A stretch of 64,000 bases of DNA from Owenia fusiformis. Taxonomy: Eukaryota; Annelida; Polychaeta; Sabellida; Oweniidae. The notes beneath the pieces were generated by a model that was not told the DNA's origin, did not search any database, and saw nothing but the letters and a program-made list of their open reading frames with translations. Both the position numbers and the translations under genes were made by a program. Positions 52,601 through 62,160 of the stretch are shown one piece after another (position 1 is the stretch's first letter; each line of letters begins with the position of its first letter). The stretch spans positions 25,685,248 through 25,749,247 of the forward strand of contig CAIIXF020000003.1 of assembly GCA_903813345.2 (NCBI GenBank). Direction: 5' to 3'.

Positions 52601-55600
52601 CTCTAGAGAAATGTACTTTGCTATGAGGCTTTTAAAGGTTGACGCATATCGTTTAGCAAATCGAACGCTCGTTTCTGGTGTTGCTCACCGTTTAGTATAA
52701 AAGGCCCGATCCCGGAATAATACTCAAGGGTTCACAGGTTCGAGGCCGTTTGTCAACACCTCTAACTGTTATATAGCATAAGTATATTATAGATCGTCAC
52801 ACATTTATAAAAGGGTGATTTTTATTTTGACAAATCGATTCCACATTTGGGTGAAGTTTCAGGATCTTCTATTTGTGTATAATAAGGAAAAATTGGCATC
52901 TAAATTTCCCCATAACGTAATAGCACACAGCTTGGCATATGAAATATCCTACAAATGAAACAAAGCAAGACAAACCGGTTTCTAATACAAGGATTTACAC
53001 AGGCTGGTATCGAAAGATTTGTCCGCTGTGACGGAGCATGCTATTTTTCATAAAAACACTAAGAATGCTTCACGATTTATTTTTTAACTCATATGTTTCG
53101 TTATATCAAAGATAATTACTTACTCCATGCAATGGATATATCATTTGCGTGTAACCTTCACTTCTGTTTGAAGTCCAATAACGCTAGGAGTAAAATCTAT
53201 TGAAAACGGCGCCAGAGTATCAAACTCTAAAATGTACCATTTCTTTTTAAACTTTTTAATGGCATGATATAGTGACACGATAATATTAACATATGTTTTA
53301 AGCATAACTCTGAATGTATTAATGAGATATTAATGCATTGGGTCTTTTTAATTTTTTAATAAAAAATAATATTAATATTTTTTGTCCGCTGTGACGGAGC
53401 ATTTTCACAGTTCACATTTGCAACTGCTCCGTCACAGCGGACAAAAAAATTAAACATTATTTTTTATAAAAGAATTAAAAAGACCAAATACATCAACATC
53501 TCGTTATATACCTTCATAGTTATGCTGAAACCATGTGTAAATATTATCGTGTCACTATATCGTGCCATTAGAAAGTTTAACAAGAAATGGTACATTTTGA
53601 AGTATGATACTCCGGCGCCATTTTCAATAGCTTTTCTTCCCAGCGTAATTGGACTTCAAACAGAAGTGAAAGTTACCCGCAAATGATATATCCATTGCAT
53701 GGAGTAAGTAATTTTGTATGGTATAACGAAACATATGAGTTAAAAAATAAATCGTGAAGTATTCTTAGTGTTTTTATGAAAAATAGCATGCTCCGTCACA
53801 GCGGACAAATATTTCGATACCAGCCTGTGTTTATATTGGCTGTTGTACATGTATTCTTTGAACGCAATCACTCTTTGGATAACGTTTTCAAAATCATTAT
53901 AAACGGATTACTTTATCTCAAAGACAATTTCAATAAACTGGATTTTACAGAACTCCCCTTATTTCTTAAAAATGGACTGATCCAGTTGATTCGCCTGGAG
54001 CCGCCATATTGTTTTTATACGGGATACTAATCGGAACCCTTTAACACTCCATCCACAGGTCACAGGTTAACAATTGTTCTCTATACAATATATGGACATT
54101 CGGAAATAAACGTATACTTTGTCTTATAAGTCTACATCGACTGGTGATGTTAAAAATTTAAGATGAGATTGTTACATACCCTCCATTTACTATTCTTGTC
54201 TATTTTGGGAATAAACTTCTCATCAAACATGTGGGAGAATGGACCATGTCCTGAAATGAAGTACTCATCATATGCAAATAAAACCTGTTTTAGTGGAACA
54301 CCTTAGGTACCTCTAAAAATTCCACTTGGAATTTGTGTTTCCTTACATTAGACAATGTGATTAAAAATCAATGAGTCATGAGAGTCTTGGGTGTTGAGCT
54401 TAGATGTGTTCAAATACCACAAGTTTCGGATTATTTTGTTTTTCTTTTAATAAAAAGAAGAATTTTAAAATTTTATAAAAAGAAGAATTATAAAATCATT
54501 AAGTAGCAGAAGTTTAAATTATAGGGGTAGGTCAGGCGTTAAGCTTTAATTCGCTCTCGGCGCTTAAATAATCAATTCGTAACAGAGCGCCCAAAATTTT
54601 CAAACAGTTTAAAATTTTTTGGCGCTCTTGCCGAATATCCCGCTTTACGCCGAGCTTTTCTACGACCTATTACGAGCCCGACGCTTTAATCAAGCTTTGT
54701 TACGCTTCGGTGCCGCTTTACAAGCCGCTTTACAGCGCCATCAAAGTGCCGATGGTGTAAACGTAGCTTAAGAGAACGATTGGTGGCGTTCACATATTCG
54801 ACTGGTGCGTGAGCCTTTTCATAAAATTGTAAGATTTTAATGTTTCTTATTTTTTTTGAAACAGAGAGAAGTATGTATTCGGTATTCTTGTACGCGCAGG
54901 GCTCCAAAATCCAGATAATCTTCTTTCCTTTTACCCCCTCTGATAAGCAATTAGCATTTCCCCCGATTAAGAACTCGAATCTGATTCGCTGCCGCATCAC
55001 TGAGACAGCCAATCAAATTATCTTTTACATACTTCCTGTACCTTCATGCCAAGGCGCGCCTTTACGTTACCGCAATCAATTCGAACTAAATTCTTTCAAA
55101 CTGTCTCAAAAATATTCAAATTATCCATGATCGAGGACACATGGGTAATTAAGAATGATAAGTTTTTTTCATAAGGTATATCGATGCTGGTTTGGATCTC
55201 CTTAATTTAGGGATAACAGTAAATTATCAGCATAAATTACATCTATGCGCGTGAAATCCGTGCGCCACTGTCAAAATAGTTGACATTACTAGTAAATTCA
55301 ACGAGAAATTGTTTCAAGGAAAAGCAAATGTGATTGGTCAAAAATGATATAATTGATAACACACTTATACGTCATCGGCGCATAATTAGATCACGTGGTT
55401 CAGTTTTAATCCAAATCGGTTATACATGTAGCAGTGGGAAGAATGAGGTACGGATTTTGGACACCTGCTCAGGAGAATGGTATTCGGCGGTTCGTAGTGA
55501 ATTAATCCATGAAGCATGAAAATCAACAGAACACGATTGATTAACAAGATTTTTGATTCAGTATTATTCCTTTATCTCTCTATGATCTCCCCTGGCCCTT

Positions 55601-58600
55601 TTTACAAGGTGAAGCTTTGCAACCAATTATTAAATAAAATTGAACCAAAAGCAATTGATCTTGTCCCCTCTATGATATGTTGTAATGCCATGAGCATAAA
55701 GAGCGTCGATTTTTTCAGCCTTAAAAAGCTGTGCTCCCATTTGAAAAAAATACCTGGGGAGATCACTGTTTCTTAAATTGTACCCCAACAAAGAAACAAA
55801 CATCTGAGCCCGGCTCGACCCGTGGCCCAAACAAATCTCGCATTTTCCCAGCAAGCACTACCCTAGGGCCGCACGACCCACCCCTAATAAATTGACGCGT
55901 CTTTCAAAAATGAAAAAATTCCAAATTTTAGCTATTAATATAACATGTATCCGAAACAATCCAGTTTGAAAATTATGACTCCTGGGAGTTTACCTAGGTC
56001 ATGGCACAGTCCTGCTATCTGTACACAGATGATATCTGCATCTGTAATACGTAGAAATGGCTGCCTAGTTCGCAGAGCACGCACCAGTTGGCCAGCCAGC
56101 CAATACACACTGGGAAATGAACATAATATAGCATTCAGCCTCCAATGGCTTGAGTGACAAGGCAGGTTTTTCAGTAATCCTGAGTAGTAAAGAACTTGTT
56201 GCGAGTTGTACTTATACTTCAGTGTATGAACAGAGAGCAAATTAAGAAAACAAGGTTCATTCGAGGAGAGGATCCTTGGTCATACACCTCTTTTTCCTGA
56301 TAGCTTTTTCAATTTTCAATAATTTTTCATGAAATTTTCACTGGATAAACTTTAAACCCCCCTATCACACCAAACTAGTTCTTACCCGTTCTTGTCAGTC
56401 CTACGAAAACGTCGTAAAATGGGCTCAATCTGGCTGTGGTCTAAAATAATTAGCTACTTCGTTCATAAACAGTCTTCAATACGTCCATCTCATTCGCAGT
56501 TCGTTCAGGTCGCACCACGTCGGTGTGCAACGTACTTCGTATATCGTCCCTTAGTCTAGAAGGTCATCATGACCTGATTACAGAACGGTATGGTCGCCAT
56601 CGAATTTTGAATCGATTCAACATTCTAAATCACATTCCCCGTCCGGGAAAGTCCATGAAGTTCGTAAACAGACCGTAGAACGTTGTAGCTACGTTCATTT
56701 CGTTCGTTCGCACAAAGTTTAAAACCAGTTTTGAAGAACGCAGTGGCAACTTGCTTGGTGTGATAGCTATATTTTTGCTAACTCGTTGATAAATACATTC
56801 TTAATCAGTTTTAACCCGTTTGCAATTAGTTCTTCCTCGTTCTCAATACGTCCTCAGACAGTTCAACTCGCTGTAAAAACGTCCCTAGTAAGATTGAAGT
56901 ACGACGGTTCCGTTCGTAGTACGTCCAGCTCGTCGTCAGTAGGTTGTCACTCCATCTAATTGTAGAACGTGACGATCAAGAAAACATTTTGAGCATGTTC
57001 TAAGTTCTAGAGGACCTACCCGTTCGAGTACGTTCGATGAAGTTTGTAAATATACCCCGATGAAGTTTGTAAATATACCCCAAACGGTTCTAAGTACGTC
57101 CAGTCCGTTCGTACACAGTTGAAGCCCGTTTTCGAGAACGTAGTGAGAACTAGTTTGGTGTGATAGTAGGGTAAAGCATTCCTAACATACAAAATATTTT
57201 GTTGAACTCATCATCAATATTCTTTTAATTATAGCAATATTGAAGGGTTGAAATTGTATGAAACACCCTGTAGATGAATATAATATACCCAATTGAGTGT
57301 TCGAATCTGTTGTGAGGGGCACCAGGGAAGACCCAATAGCACCCTCCCAACTGCTTCAAGAATCGTAAACGTTGGAACTGTTTTGTATCAATGATGGCAG
57401 CACACAGAGAAGACACCTCAATGTGACCATGGATAGGGTCATTAAACACCTGCAAATAGATTTTCATTGCGTGAATATTGTGTATAATGACGTTAGTTGT
57501 ATGTAAAATATGAACATTGTATTCACTGCTTTTTAAAGCCTTATTAGAGTTTGATGAACACAGTGTTACTCATTTTCATTAATTCCGACAAAAGAACATG
57601 GCAGATGGACCTCAAATTACTAGAGGGCCCAGGCTTATTGCACTAAACATTAAAGGCAGAATCTGATCTATTGGGGGTGACAAAATTACAAGCAACGTGT
57701 ACAATTGACCTACCAATCTATTCCTTACAACATCAATTACAATATCTCCCAAAAGATTCACAATATGTTATAAATTGGTGAAGTTATTGATGATTCAAAG
57801 TGCAGAATTGGGTGAAAAACGTTTATATTCTCACAAATAATAAGAATGGTAACCATTCTTATAGAAAAATAATAAATTATTGTAAAAATCTTTAGTTTTC
57901 CTGGAATAAAGTTTGCACTTTTGTGATTTTTCGAATGAATAAACACAAGGAGCATATCTATATGCGTCTCGAACTCGCAACCTCGTGGTTTCGGCCCACA
58001 AAGATTGACATGAGCCAAATTTATTCAAAAATTGAAACAATTTTTTGTTTAACCTGCTCGCTATATCTGATTCTCTCTTTAAATAATCTGATATACAATT
58101 GCCATTCGTATGCAATATGAATATATTTTTCTATATATTATTGCACATATATATATTCTATATATTATTGCACAGTAATGTTCTTTTTTTTTAGGTTCAA
58201 CTGGTTGTTTTGAAGCAGTGTAACAGACTGTGGGCAAACTGCAAAGTATGGAAATATTATCGGATCACTGATCACAGTGACAACGAGTTGAAAATCAGAT
58301 AATTCATTGAATTGAAAAATTTAATATTTTTTAAAATTTCGGGGCATGGCATCGTTAACAAAGTCATATTTTGATTTCACAAGATTTATATTTAATTTAG
58401 TAGAATTTTCCTGTTCATTGACTGTCTCTGTTTCACTCAAAATTTTAAATCTCTATGCAAGAGAAATTGTATTTAAGTCATTTTAGACCCTTGCTTTCGT
58501 AGTATTGATAAGTAGATATGATACGTGAAAATATGGTACGGCTCAACATGCGGAAAAGTCCAGGGGTCTTGATTGTGCTTCCTATGGTAAAGTGCCTCTT

Positions 58601-58699
58601 TTCTGTTCCTTCAATGTTACCTTTGTACTGTGTTCAGCATCAGCCAAGCTGTGGAGTTCCCTTATGAGCTGTAACACTTTTTGTCTTTGCCCCATATGT
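40508..58699 (-). CDS. SAMHD1: SAMHD1 paralogue, copy 2 (5' end beyond window, C-terminus truncated)
   Basis: Exons matching copy 1 exons 3-14: 58699-58621, 57449-57289, 56109-55994, 54250-54180, 51603-51483, 50945-50704, 50524-50433, 47896-47687, 43921-43867, 42932-42852, 42232-42128, 40639-40508. All frames are open, splice sites are intact and exon lengths equal copy 1 except exon 8 (+9 bp, three extra residues). HD residues are kept ([30 protein letters not shown]), but there are changes at conserved spots: GAPHNRF (P), MFDEKF (E), RDCYHL (Y for H). Exon 14 ends QDV then TAA, so the TPxK tail exon is absent. SAM exons 1-2 are not found up to 64000 and would lie further right. It could be a functional paralogue without C-terminal CDK control, or a young pseudogene. 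Confidence 0.88.
41025..41351. mobile_element. MITE family D, truncated copy in SAMHD1-2 intron 13
   Basis: Matches the right part of 48557-49361 (from GAGAAC-GTAGAACTAATTGC to TTTGGTGTGATAG) with an internal deletion near 41211. Confidence 0.8.
42128..42232 (-). CDS. SAMHD1: SAMHD1-2 exon 13
   Basis: 105 bp. Encodes [20 protein letters not shown] then [15 protein letters not shown]; more diverged from copy 1 than other exons. Donor GTAGTT. Confidence 0.9.
42852..42932 (-). CDS. SAMHD1: SAMHD1-2 exon 12
   Basis: 81 bp. Encodes [20 protein letters not shown] then ASDLVVH; almost identical to copy 1. Confidence 0.92.
43035..43545. mobile_element. MITE family B, 511 bp, SAMHD1-2 intron 11
   Basis: Terminal inverted repeats CACTGGTGATCCACTCGATT ... 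CGAGCGGATCACCAGTG. Inner part has mirrored GTACCTTCGACG sequences. Inserted right after sequence (cttcacaggattttctgcat) shared with copy 1 at 10540-10555, where no element is present. Confidence 0.82.
43546..45300. other. SAMHD1-2 introns 10-11 besides exon 11: nothing coding
   Basis: Apart from exon 11 (43867-43921) I see no gene. Short GAGTTCTACTGGGTTGAGTT sequence at 43995 is a dispersed repeat also at 11130 and, reversed, 49590-49670. Confidence 0.5.
43867..43921 (-). CDS. SAMHD1: SAMHD1-2 exon 11
   Basis: 55 bp. Encodes [18 protein letters not shown]; same length and phases as copy 1 exon 11. Confidence 0.88.
45306..45625 (-). repeat. 3' LTR
   Basis: 320-bp terminal repeat, TG...CA ends on the sense strand of the element (TGTAAGG...TTTCACA). 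Lacks a 7-bp stretch present in the other LTR. Confidence 0.88.
46393..46719 (-). repeat. 5' LTR
   Basis: 327-bp terminal repeat, followed on the minus strand by the putative primer-binding site. Near-identity to the other LTR suggests a fairly recent insertion. Confidence 0.88.
47687..47896 (-). CDS. SAMHD1: SAMHD1-2 exon 10
   Basis: 210 bp. Same reading as copy 1 exon 10 with few replacements ([20 protein letters not shown]). Confidence 0.93.
48000..48420 (+). repeat. Family C repeat units in SAMHD1-2 intron 9
   Basis: About three degenerate units (AAACCAAATCCACCAACTGG, TTGAACCAAATTCATCC, TGAACCATATCCGTCC) followed by GACGGACAGAAGGATGGAC and CCTCGAATTTCGTTCGGTG. Same family as 37200-38273. 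Confidence 0.75.
48557..49361. mobile_element. MITE family D, ~805 bp, SAMHD1-2 intron 9
   Basis: Terminal inverted repeats CTATCACACCAAACTAGTTC at the left and its complement at the right. A second internal CTATCACACCAAACAAGTT at about 48951 shows it is a two-unit composite. Full of AACG/CGTT-type motifs. No open frame. Followed directly by a run of 16 G. Confidence 0.85.
50433..50524 (-). CDS. SAMHD1: SAMHD1-2 exon 9 (9a type only)
   Basis: 92 bp. Begins [20 protein letters not shown], then [11 protein letters not shown]. It is clearly the 9a type (EANC, MYHTR, EYM). No 9b-like exon is seen between it and exon 10 at 47896; that 2.5-kb interval holds a MITE and repeat-family-C sequence. Confidence 0.9.
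50704..50945 (-). CDS. SAMHD1: SAMHD1-2 exon 8 (9 bp longer)
   Basis: 242 bp against 233 in copy 1; the extra three codons lie in [13 protein letters not shown] near its start. [16 protein letters not shown] keeps the metal Asp but has Tyr for the first His of CHH. Ends ICCRDK. Confidence 0.92.
51483..51603 (-). CDS. SAMHD1: SAMHD1-2 exon 7
   Basis: 121 bp. Encodes [20 protein letters not shown] through FIKELIAG; catalytic His kept. Confidence 0.92.
52998..53829. mobile_element. ~830-bp foldback element in SAMHD1-2 intron 6
   Basis: Arms 52998-~53398 and ~53425-53829 are reverse complements. Ends CACAGGCTGGTATCGAAAGA, next to TTTGTCCGCTGTGACGGAGC. The latter motif occurs four times (outer ends and both sides of the centre), so the element looks like two mirrored units. 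No transposase. Confidence 0.85.
54180..54250 (-). CDS. SAMHD1: SAMHD1-2 exon 6
   Basis: 71 bp. Encodes [20 protein letters not shown] then KWR; Gly to Glu after MFD relative to copy 1. Confidence 0.92.
55994..56109 (-). CDS. SAMHD1: SAMHD1-2 exon 5: HD motif
   Basis: 116 bp. Encodes [20 protein letters not shown] through [10 protein letters not shown]; His-Asp pair intact. Confidence 0.93.
56362..57166. mobile_element. MITE family D, ~805 bp, SAMHD1-2 intron 4, reversed
   Basis: Same element as 48557-49361 but inverted: starts CTATCACACCAAACTAGTTC TTACCC and ends AACTAGTTTGGTGTGATAG. Contains a short internal tandem duplication near 57055-57085. Confidence 0.85.
57289..57449 (-). CDS. SAMHD1: SAMHD1-2 exon 4: HD start
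   Basis: 161 bp. Same as copy 1 exon 4 except Thr to Pro in [10 protein letters not shown], next to the metal-binding His region. Confidence 0.93.
57950..58020 (-). repeat. tRNA-like sequence / SINE head (candidate)
   Basis: On the minus strand: D-arm-like TTGGCTCATGTCAA, an anticodon-arm GTGG-GCCGAAA-CCAC (7-nt loop, CGA), and T-arm TGCG-AGTTCGAGA-CGCA. Acceptor stem not found, so a degenerate tRNA or SINE rather than a gene. In SAMHD1-2 intron 3. Confidence 0.5.
58621..58699 (-). CDS. SAMHD1: SAMHD1-2 exon 3
   Basis: 79 bp. Encodes [20 protein letters not shown] then AEHSTK; counterpart of 20426-20504. Acceptor TTGTAG, donor GTAACA. Confidence 0.9.
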
Positions 58700-58744
58700 C
58701 TACAACAACACGGCAAAGTGGATTAATATCAAAAAGCTAGAAAA

Positions 58745-59210
58745 CAGCAACTCCTCGGAGTAGCAAATCTCACCCAACAAAATATGTTTTGATAAACAGA
58801 GCTCGCCTGTCCCCAGGTATCAGCATATAAAATTTGAACCAAATCCGTCCAATGGTATTTGAGTAATCGAAGATTATGTTTTCTTGTGAAAGAATGGTGG
58901 CCATTTTGGAATATAGCCGCCATCTTGAAAATTTCTTTGACCAGAGCTCCTTTGTCCCTTGGCTTCAGCATATGAAATTTAAATCAAAATTAGTTAACTA
59001 GTATTTGAGTTCATTTCTACGAAAAATTGCCATTAAAAATTGAGCGGCCAATATTTCTTCTCGAGCAGAGGTCCTACACCCATAAGCCTTTAGAATTTGA
59101 AAAATCTGTCAACCGGTATTTGAGTTATCGACTGGACACACGAAAGTGACGGATGGACGGACGAATGGACGACTTTTCTATATCCGCTCGAACTTCGTTC
59201 GGTGTGATTA
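58745..59210 (+). repeat. Family C repeat units in SAMHD1-2 intron 2
   Basis: Starts CAACTCCTCGGAGTAGCAAA, has TTTGAACCAAATCCGTCCAA and ATGGTGGCCATTTTGGAA modules, and ends in GGATGGACGGACGAATGGAC then TCGAACTTCGTTCGGTGTG. Directly abuts the large foldback element. Confidence 0.75.
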
Positions 59211-60416
59211 TTAAGAAATAGTATAGTAGGAACAAGGGGTTCCCATGCACCCATAAGGTGTGAATAAGTTACATACATTTTTGTAATTCATAGGGTGTCT
59301 ATTTAATGAATTCATTTGTTAACATTGCCAACTAATGTCCCATAGTACTTTTATGGCGGCATTCAGTTACCATGGTTACGCATCTTTAGACATCTTACCT
59401 TGGTATCTTAAATCATTTGTAGCTCTGTCATTATTTGGTCTATAGAAATGATATTGGTACCAAATTAAACCTCGTTGAATTTCCAATAAATTCCTGATAT
59501 TCAATTATGCAAATTATCTAATTTGCATAAATTATGACGTCATCAATCTATTTTTGGTTCAGAATTTCCAACTATAGCAACGTATCTATTAGAACTGAGG
59601 CCGTATGGCAAAATTTCTGAACGGTTTTGTCCTTTATTCTATTAGAAGAAGGTATAAGCAACATAAAAGTGAAAACAGATTCAAAATTGAATCAGCATTA
59701 CGAAAGTTATGTAACTTTCGAGGCAGCTATCGTGAATGTCATTATTTGACAATAATATACATACATCTTACCTTGGAGTCTTGAATCAATGTAGCTTCGC
59801 CATTATTTGGTCTATAGAGATGATATTGGTATCTGATTAAACCTTATTAAACTTACTATATGGTTACAATATTCAGTTATGCAAATTAGCTAATTTGCAT
59901 TAATTGTGACGTCATCAATCCATTTTTTGTTCAGAATATCGTAGTATAGCAACATATCTATTAGAACTGAGGCCGTATGACAGAATGTGTGCATAGTTTT
60001 GTCCCTTACTTGATGAGTGGAAGATATAAGCAACATTAAAGAGACAACAAATCTTCAAAATTGGATCAGAATTAACAAAATTATCCAGCTTTGGAGGCAG
60101 CTACTGTGAACGTCATTGTTTGACAATTATAAAAAGAACATTAAATTAACAAAAAAAGTAACAACCATCGTTGTTTCAATCTTATTGAGTAAAAATGTAC
60201 ATGTATTGAACTGAACTAATAAGTATGTGGAAAGGTTACATGCATTTTGACTATCATTCACAGGGGTCAAAACGGTTATCTCGACCCTGTATATTAAAGA
60301 TCCAATCTTATAATTTACCATGCACTTTCAATGATTCATATAAATAGTATACATATAGTCTGATTTTCATCATATTCTTCATATTCTTGATTCTTAAAGC
60401 ATCTGAAGTATATAGC

Positions 60417-60605
60417 ATGATTAGAAGTGAAGATGATTCATCATATGGTTTATGTAATATTTCTAACATTTCAGATGCTATGGTAACATCACTTGATAAT
60501 GAGGTTTTTACATTTCACGTTCTTAATGAGTTAAAAGGAAGTTATTCTCCCTTTGCTTTAGAGATAAATAGTCGCATGAATTTGTTTAGAGAAGTTATAA
60601 CTTAA
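60417..60605 (+). other. Conserved small open frame in the foldback arms (62241-62429 is its mirror)
   Basis: From ATG at about 60417 it reads MIRSEDDSSYGLCNISNISD and ends NLFREVIT then TAA, 62 codons. The mirrored arm (62241-62429, minus) encodes the same with only a few replacements (for example ELKGSYS to ELEESYS) and no frameshift. No family recognised. May be chance within a young palindrome or a remnant of a captured gene. Confidence 0.35.
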
Positions 60606-60689
60606 TTAATTTAACCCCCCCCCCCTGACAGCCCCCATATTTGAAGATTTTGGTGAAACCTGGCAAAATACATTAATTATTAGGTTCCA

Positions 60690-62160
60690 GAAGCCCCCAG
60701 AAGCTTTATGATGGCCCCCAGTGGCCCCAAGAATCTATACAGGGGCCCCAAGTAGCCCCAAGAAGCTATACTGTGCTCCCCAGAAGCTATATGTTGGCAC
60801 CCAGAAGCTGAATAGTGGCCCCCAGGAGCTATACGGTGGCTCCCAGAAGCTATACAGGAAACCCTGTGGCCCCCAGGAGCTATACGGTGGCGCCCAGAAG
60901 CTATACAGGGGCCCCCAGTGGCCCCCAAAAGCTATACGGTGGCCCCCAGAAGCTACACGGGGGCCCCCAGAGGCTATACTATGGCCCCCAGAAGCTATAC
61001 AAGGGCCCCCAGAAACTATACTATGGTCTCCAGAAGCTATATGGTGGCCCCCAGTGGCCCTCGGAAGCTATATGATTGCCTCCAGAAGCTAATTAGTGGC
61101 CCCCAGGAGCTATACGGTGGCTCCCAGAAGCTATACAGGGGATCCCAGTGTCCCCAAGAAGCTAAACGATGGCCCCCAGAAGCTATACAGGAGCCCCAAA
61201 AAGCTACATGATGGCCCCAAGAATCTATATGATGGCCCCCAATGGCTCCCAGAAGATGTGAAGGGCCCCCAGTAGCCCCTAGAAGCTATACGGTGGCCCC
61301 CAGTGGCCCTCATAGGCTATATGATGGCCCCCAGAAGCTAAATAGTGACCCTCAGGAGCTACATGGTGGTTCCCAGAAGCTACACAATGGCCCCCAGAAT
61401 CTATATGGTGGCCCCCAATGGCTCCCAGAAGCTATAAAGGGTCCCCCAGTAGCCCCTAGAAGCTATACGGTGGCCCTCAGTGGCCCCGAAAGCTATATAG
61501 TAGCCCCCAGAAGCTATACAGGGGCCCACAGTGGCTCCCAGAAGCTATACGATGGCCCCCAGAAGCTATGCAAGGGCCTGCAGGAACTGTACTGTAGCCC
61601 CCAGAAGCTATACAGGGGCCCCCAGTGGCTCCCAGAAGCTATAAGATGGCCCCCAGAAGCTATGCAAGGGCCCGCAGAAACTATACGGTAGCCCCCATAA
61701 GCTATACGATGGCCTCCAGAAGCTATATAGTGTCCCCCAATGGGCCACCATATAGCTTTGGGGGCCACCGTATAGCTTCTAGGGGCTACTGGGGGCCCTC
61801 TATAGCTTCTGGGGGCCATTGGGGGCCATCATATAGATTCTGGGGGCCATCGTGTAGCTTCTGGGGGCTGCTGTATAGCTTCTGGGGGCCATCGTATAGC
61901 TTCTTGGGACCACTGGGGTTCCCTGTATAGCTTCTGGGTGCCATCATATAGCTCCTGGGGGCCACTAATTAGCTTCTGGGGGCCATCATATAGCTTCTGA
62001 GGGCCACTGGGGGCCACCATATAGCTTCTGGAGACCACAGTATAGTTTCTGTGGGCCCTTGTATAGCTTCTGGGGGCCATCGTATACCTTCTGGGGGCCA
62101 CTTGGGGCCCCTGTATAGATTCTTGGGGCCACTGGGGGCCATCATATAGCTTCTAGGGGC
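60690..62160. repeat. GC-rich ~20-22-bp minisatellite, switching orientation
   Basis: Built from GGCCCCCAGAAGCTATAC-type modules and CCCCCAGTGG spacers. Orientation is plus from 60690 to about 61740 and reversed from about 61745 to 62160. The many long open frames here (PRSYTVAP-like repeats) are by-products of stop-poor repeats, not genes. Confidence 0.9.

Noticed and set aside
60721-62101. Several long overlapping open frames on both strands (PRSYTVAP-like repeats)
   Set aside because: They are translations of the GC-rich minisatellite, open on both strands because the unit lacks stops; no start context, no neighbours, and part of a foldback element.
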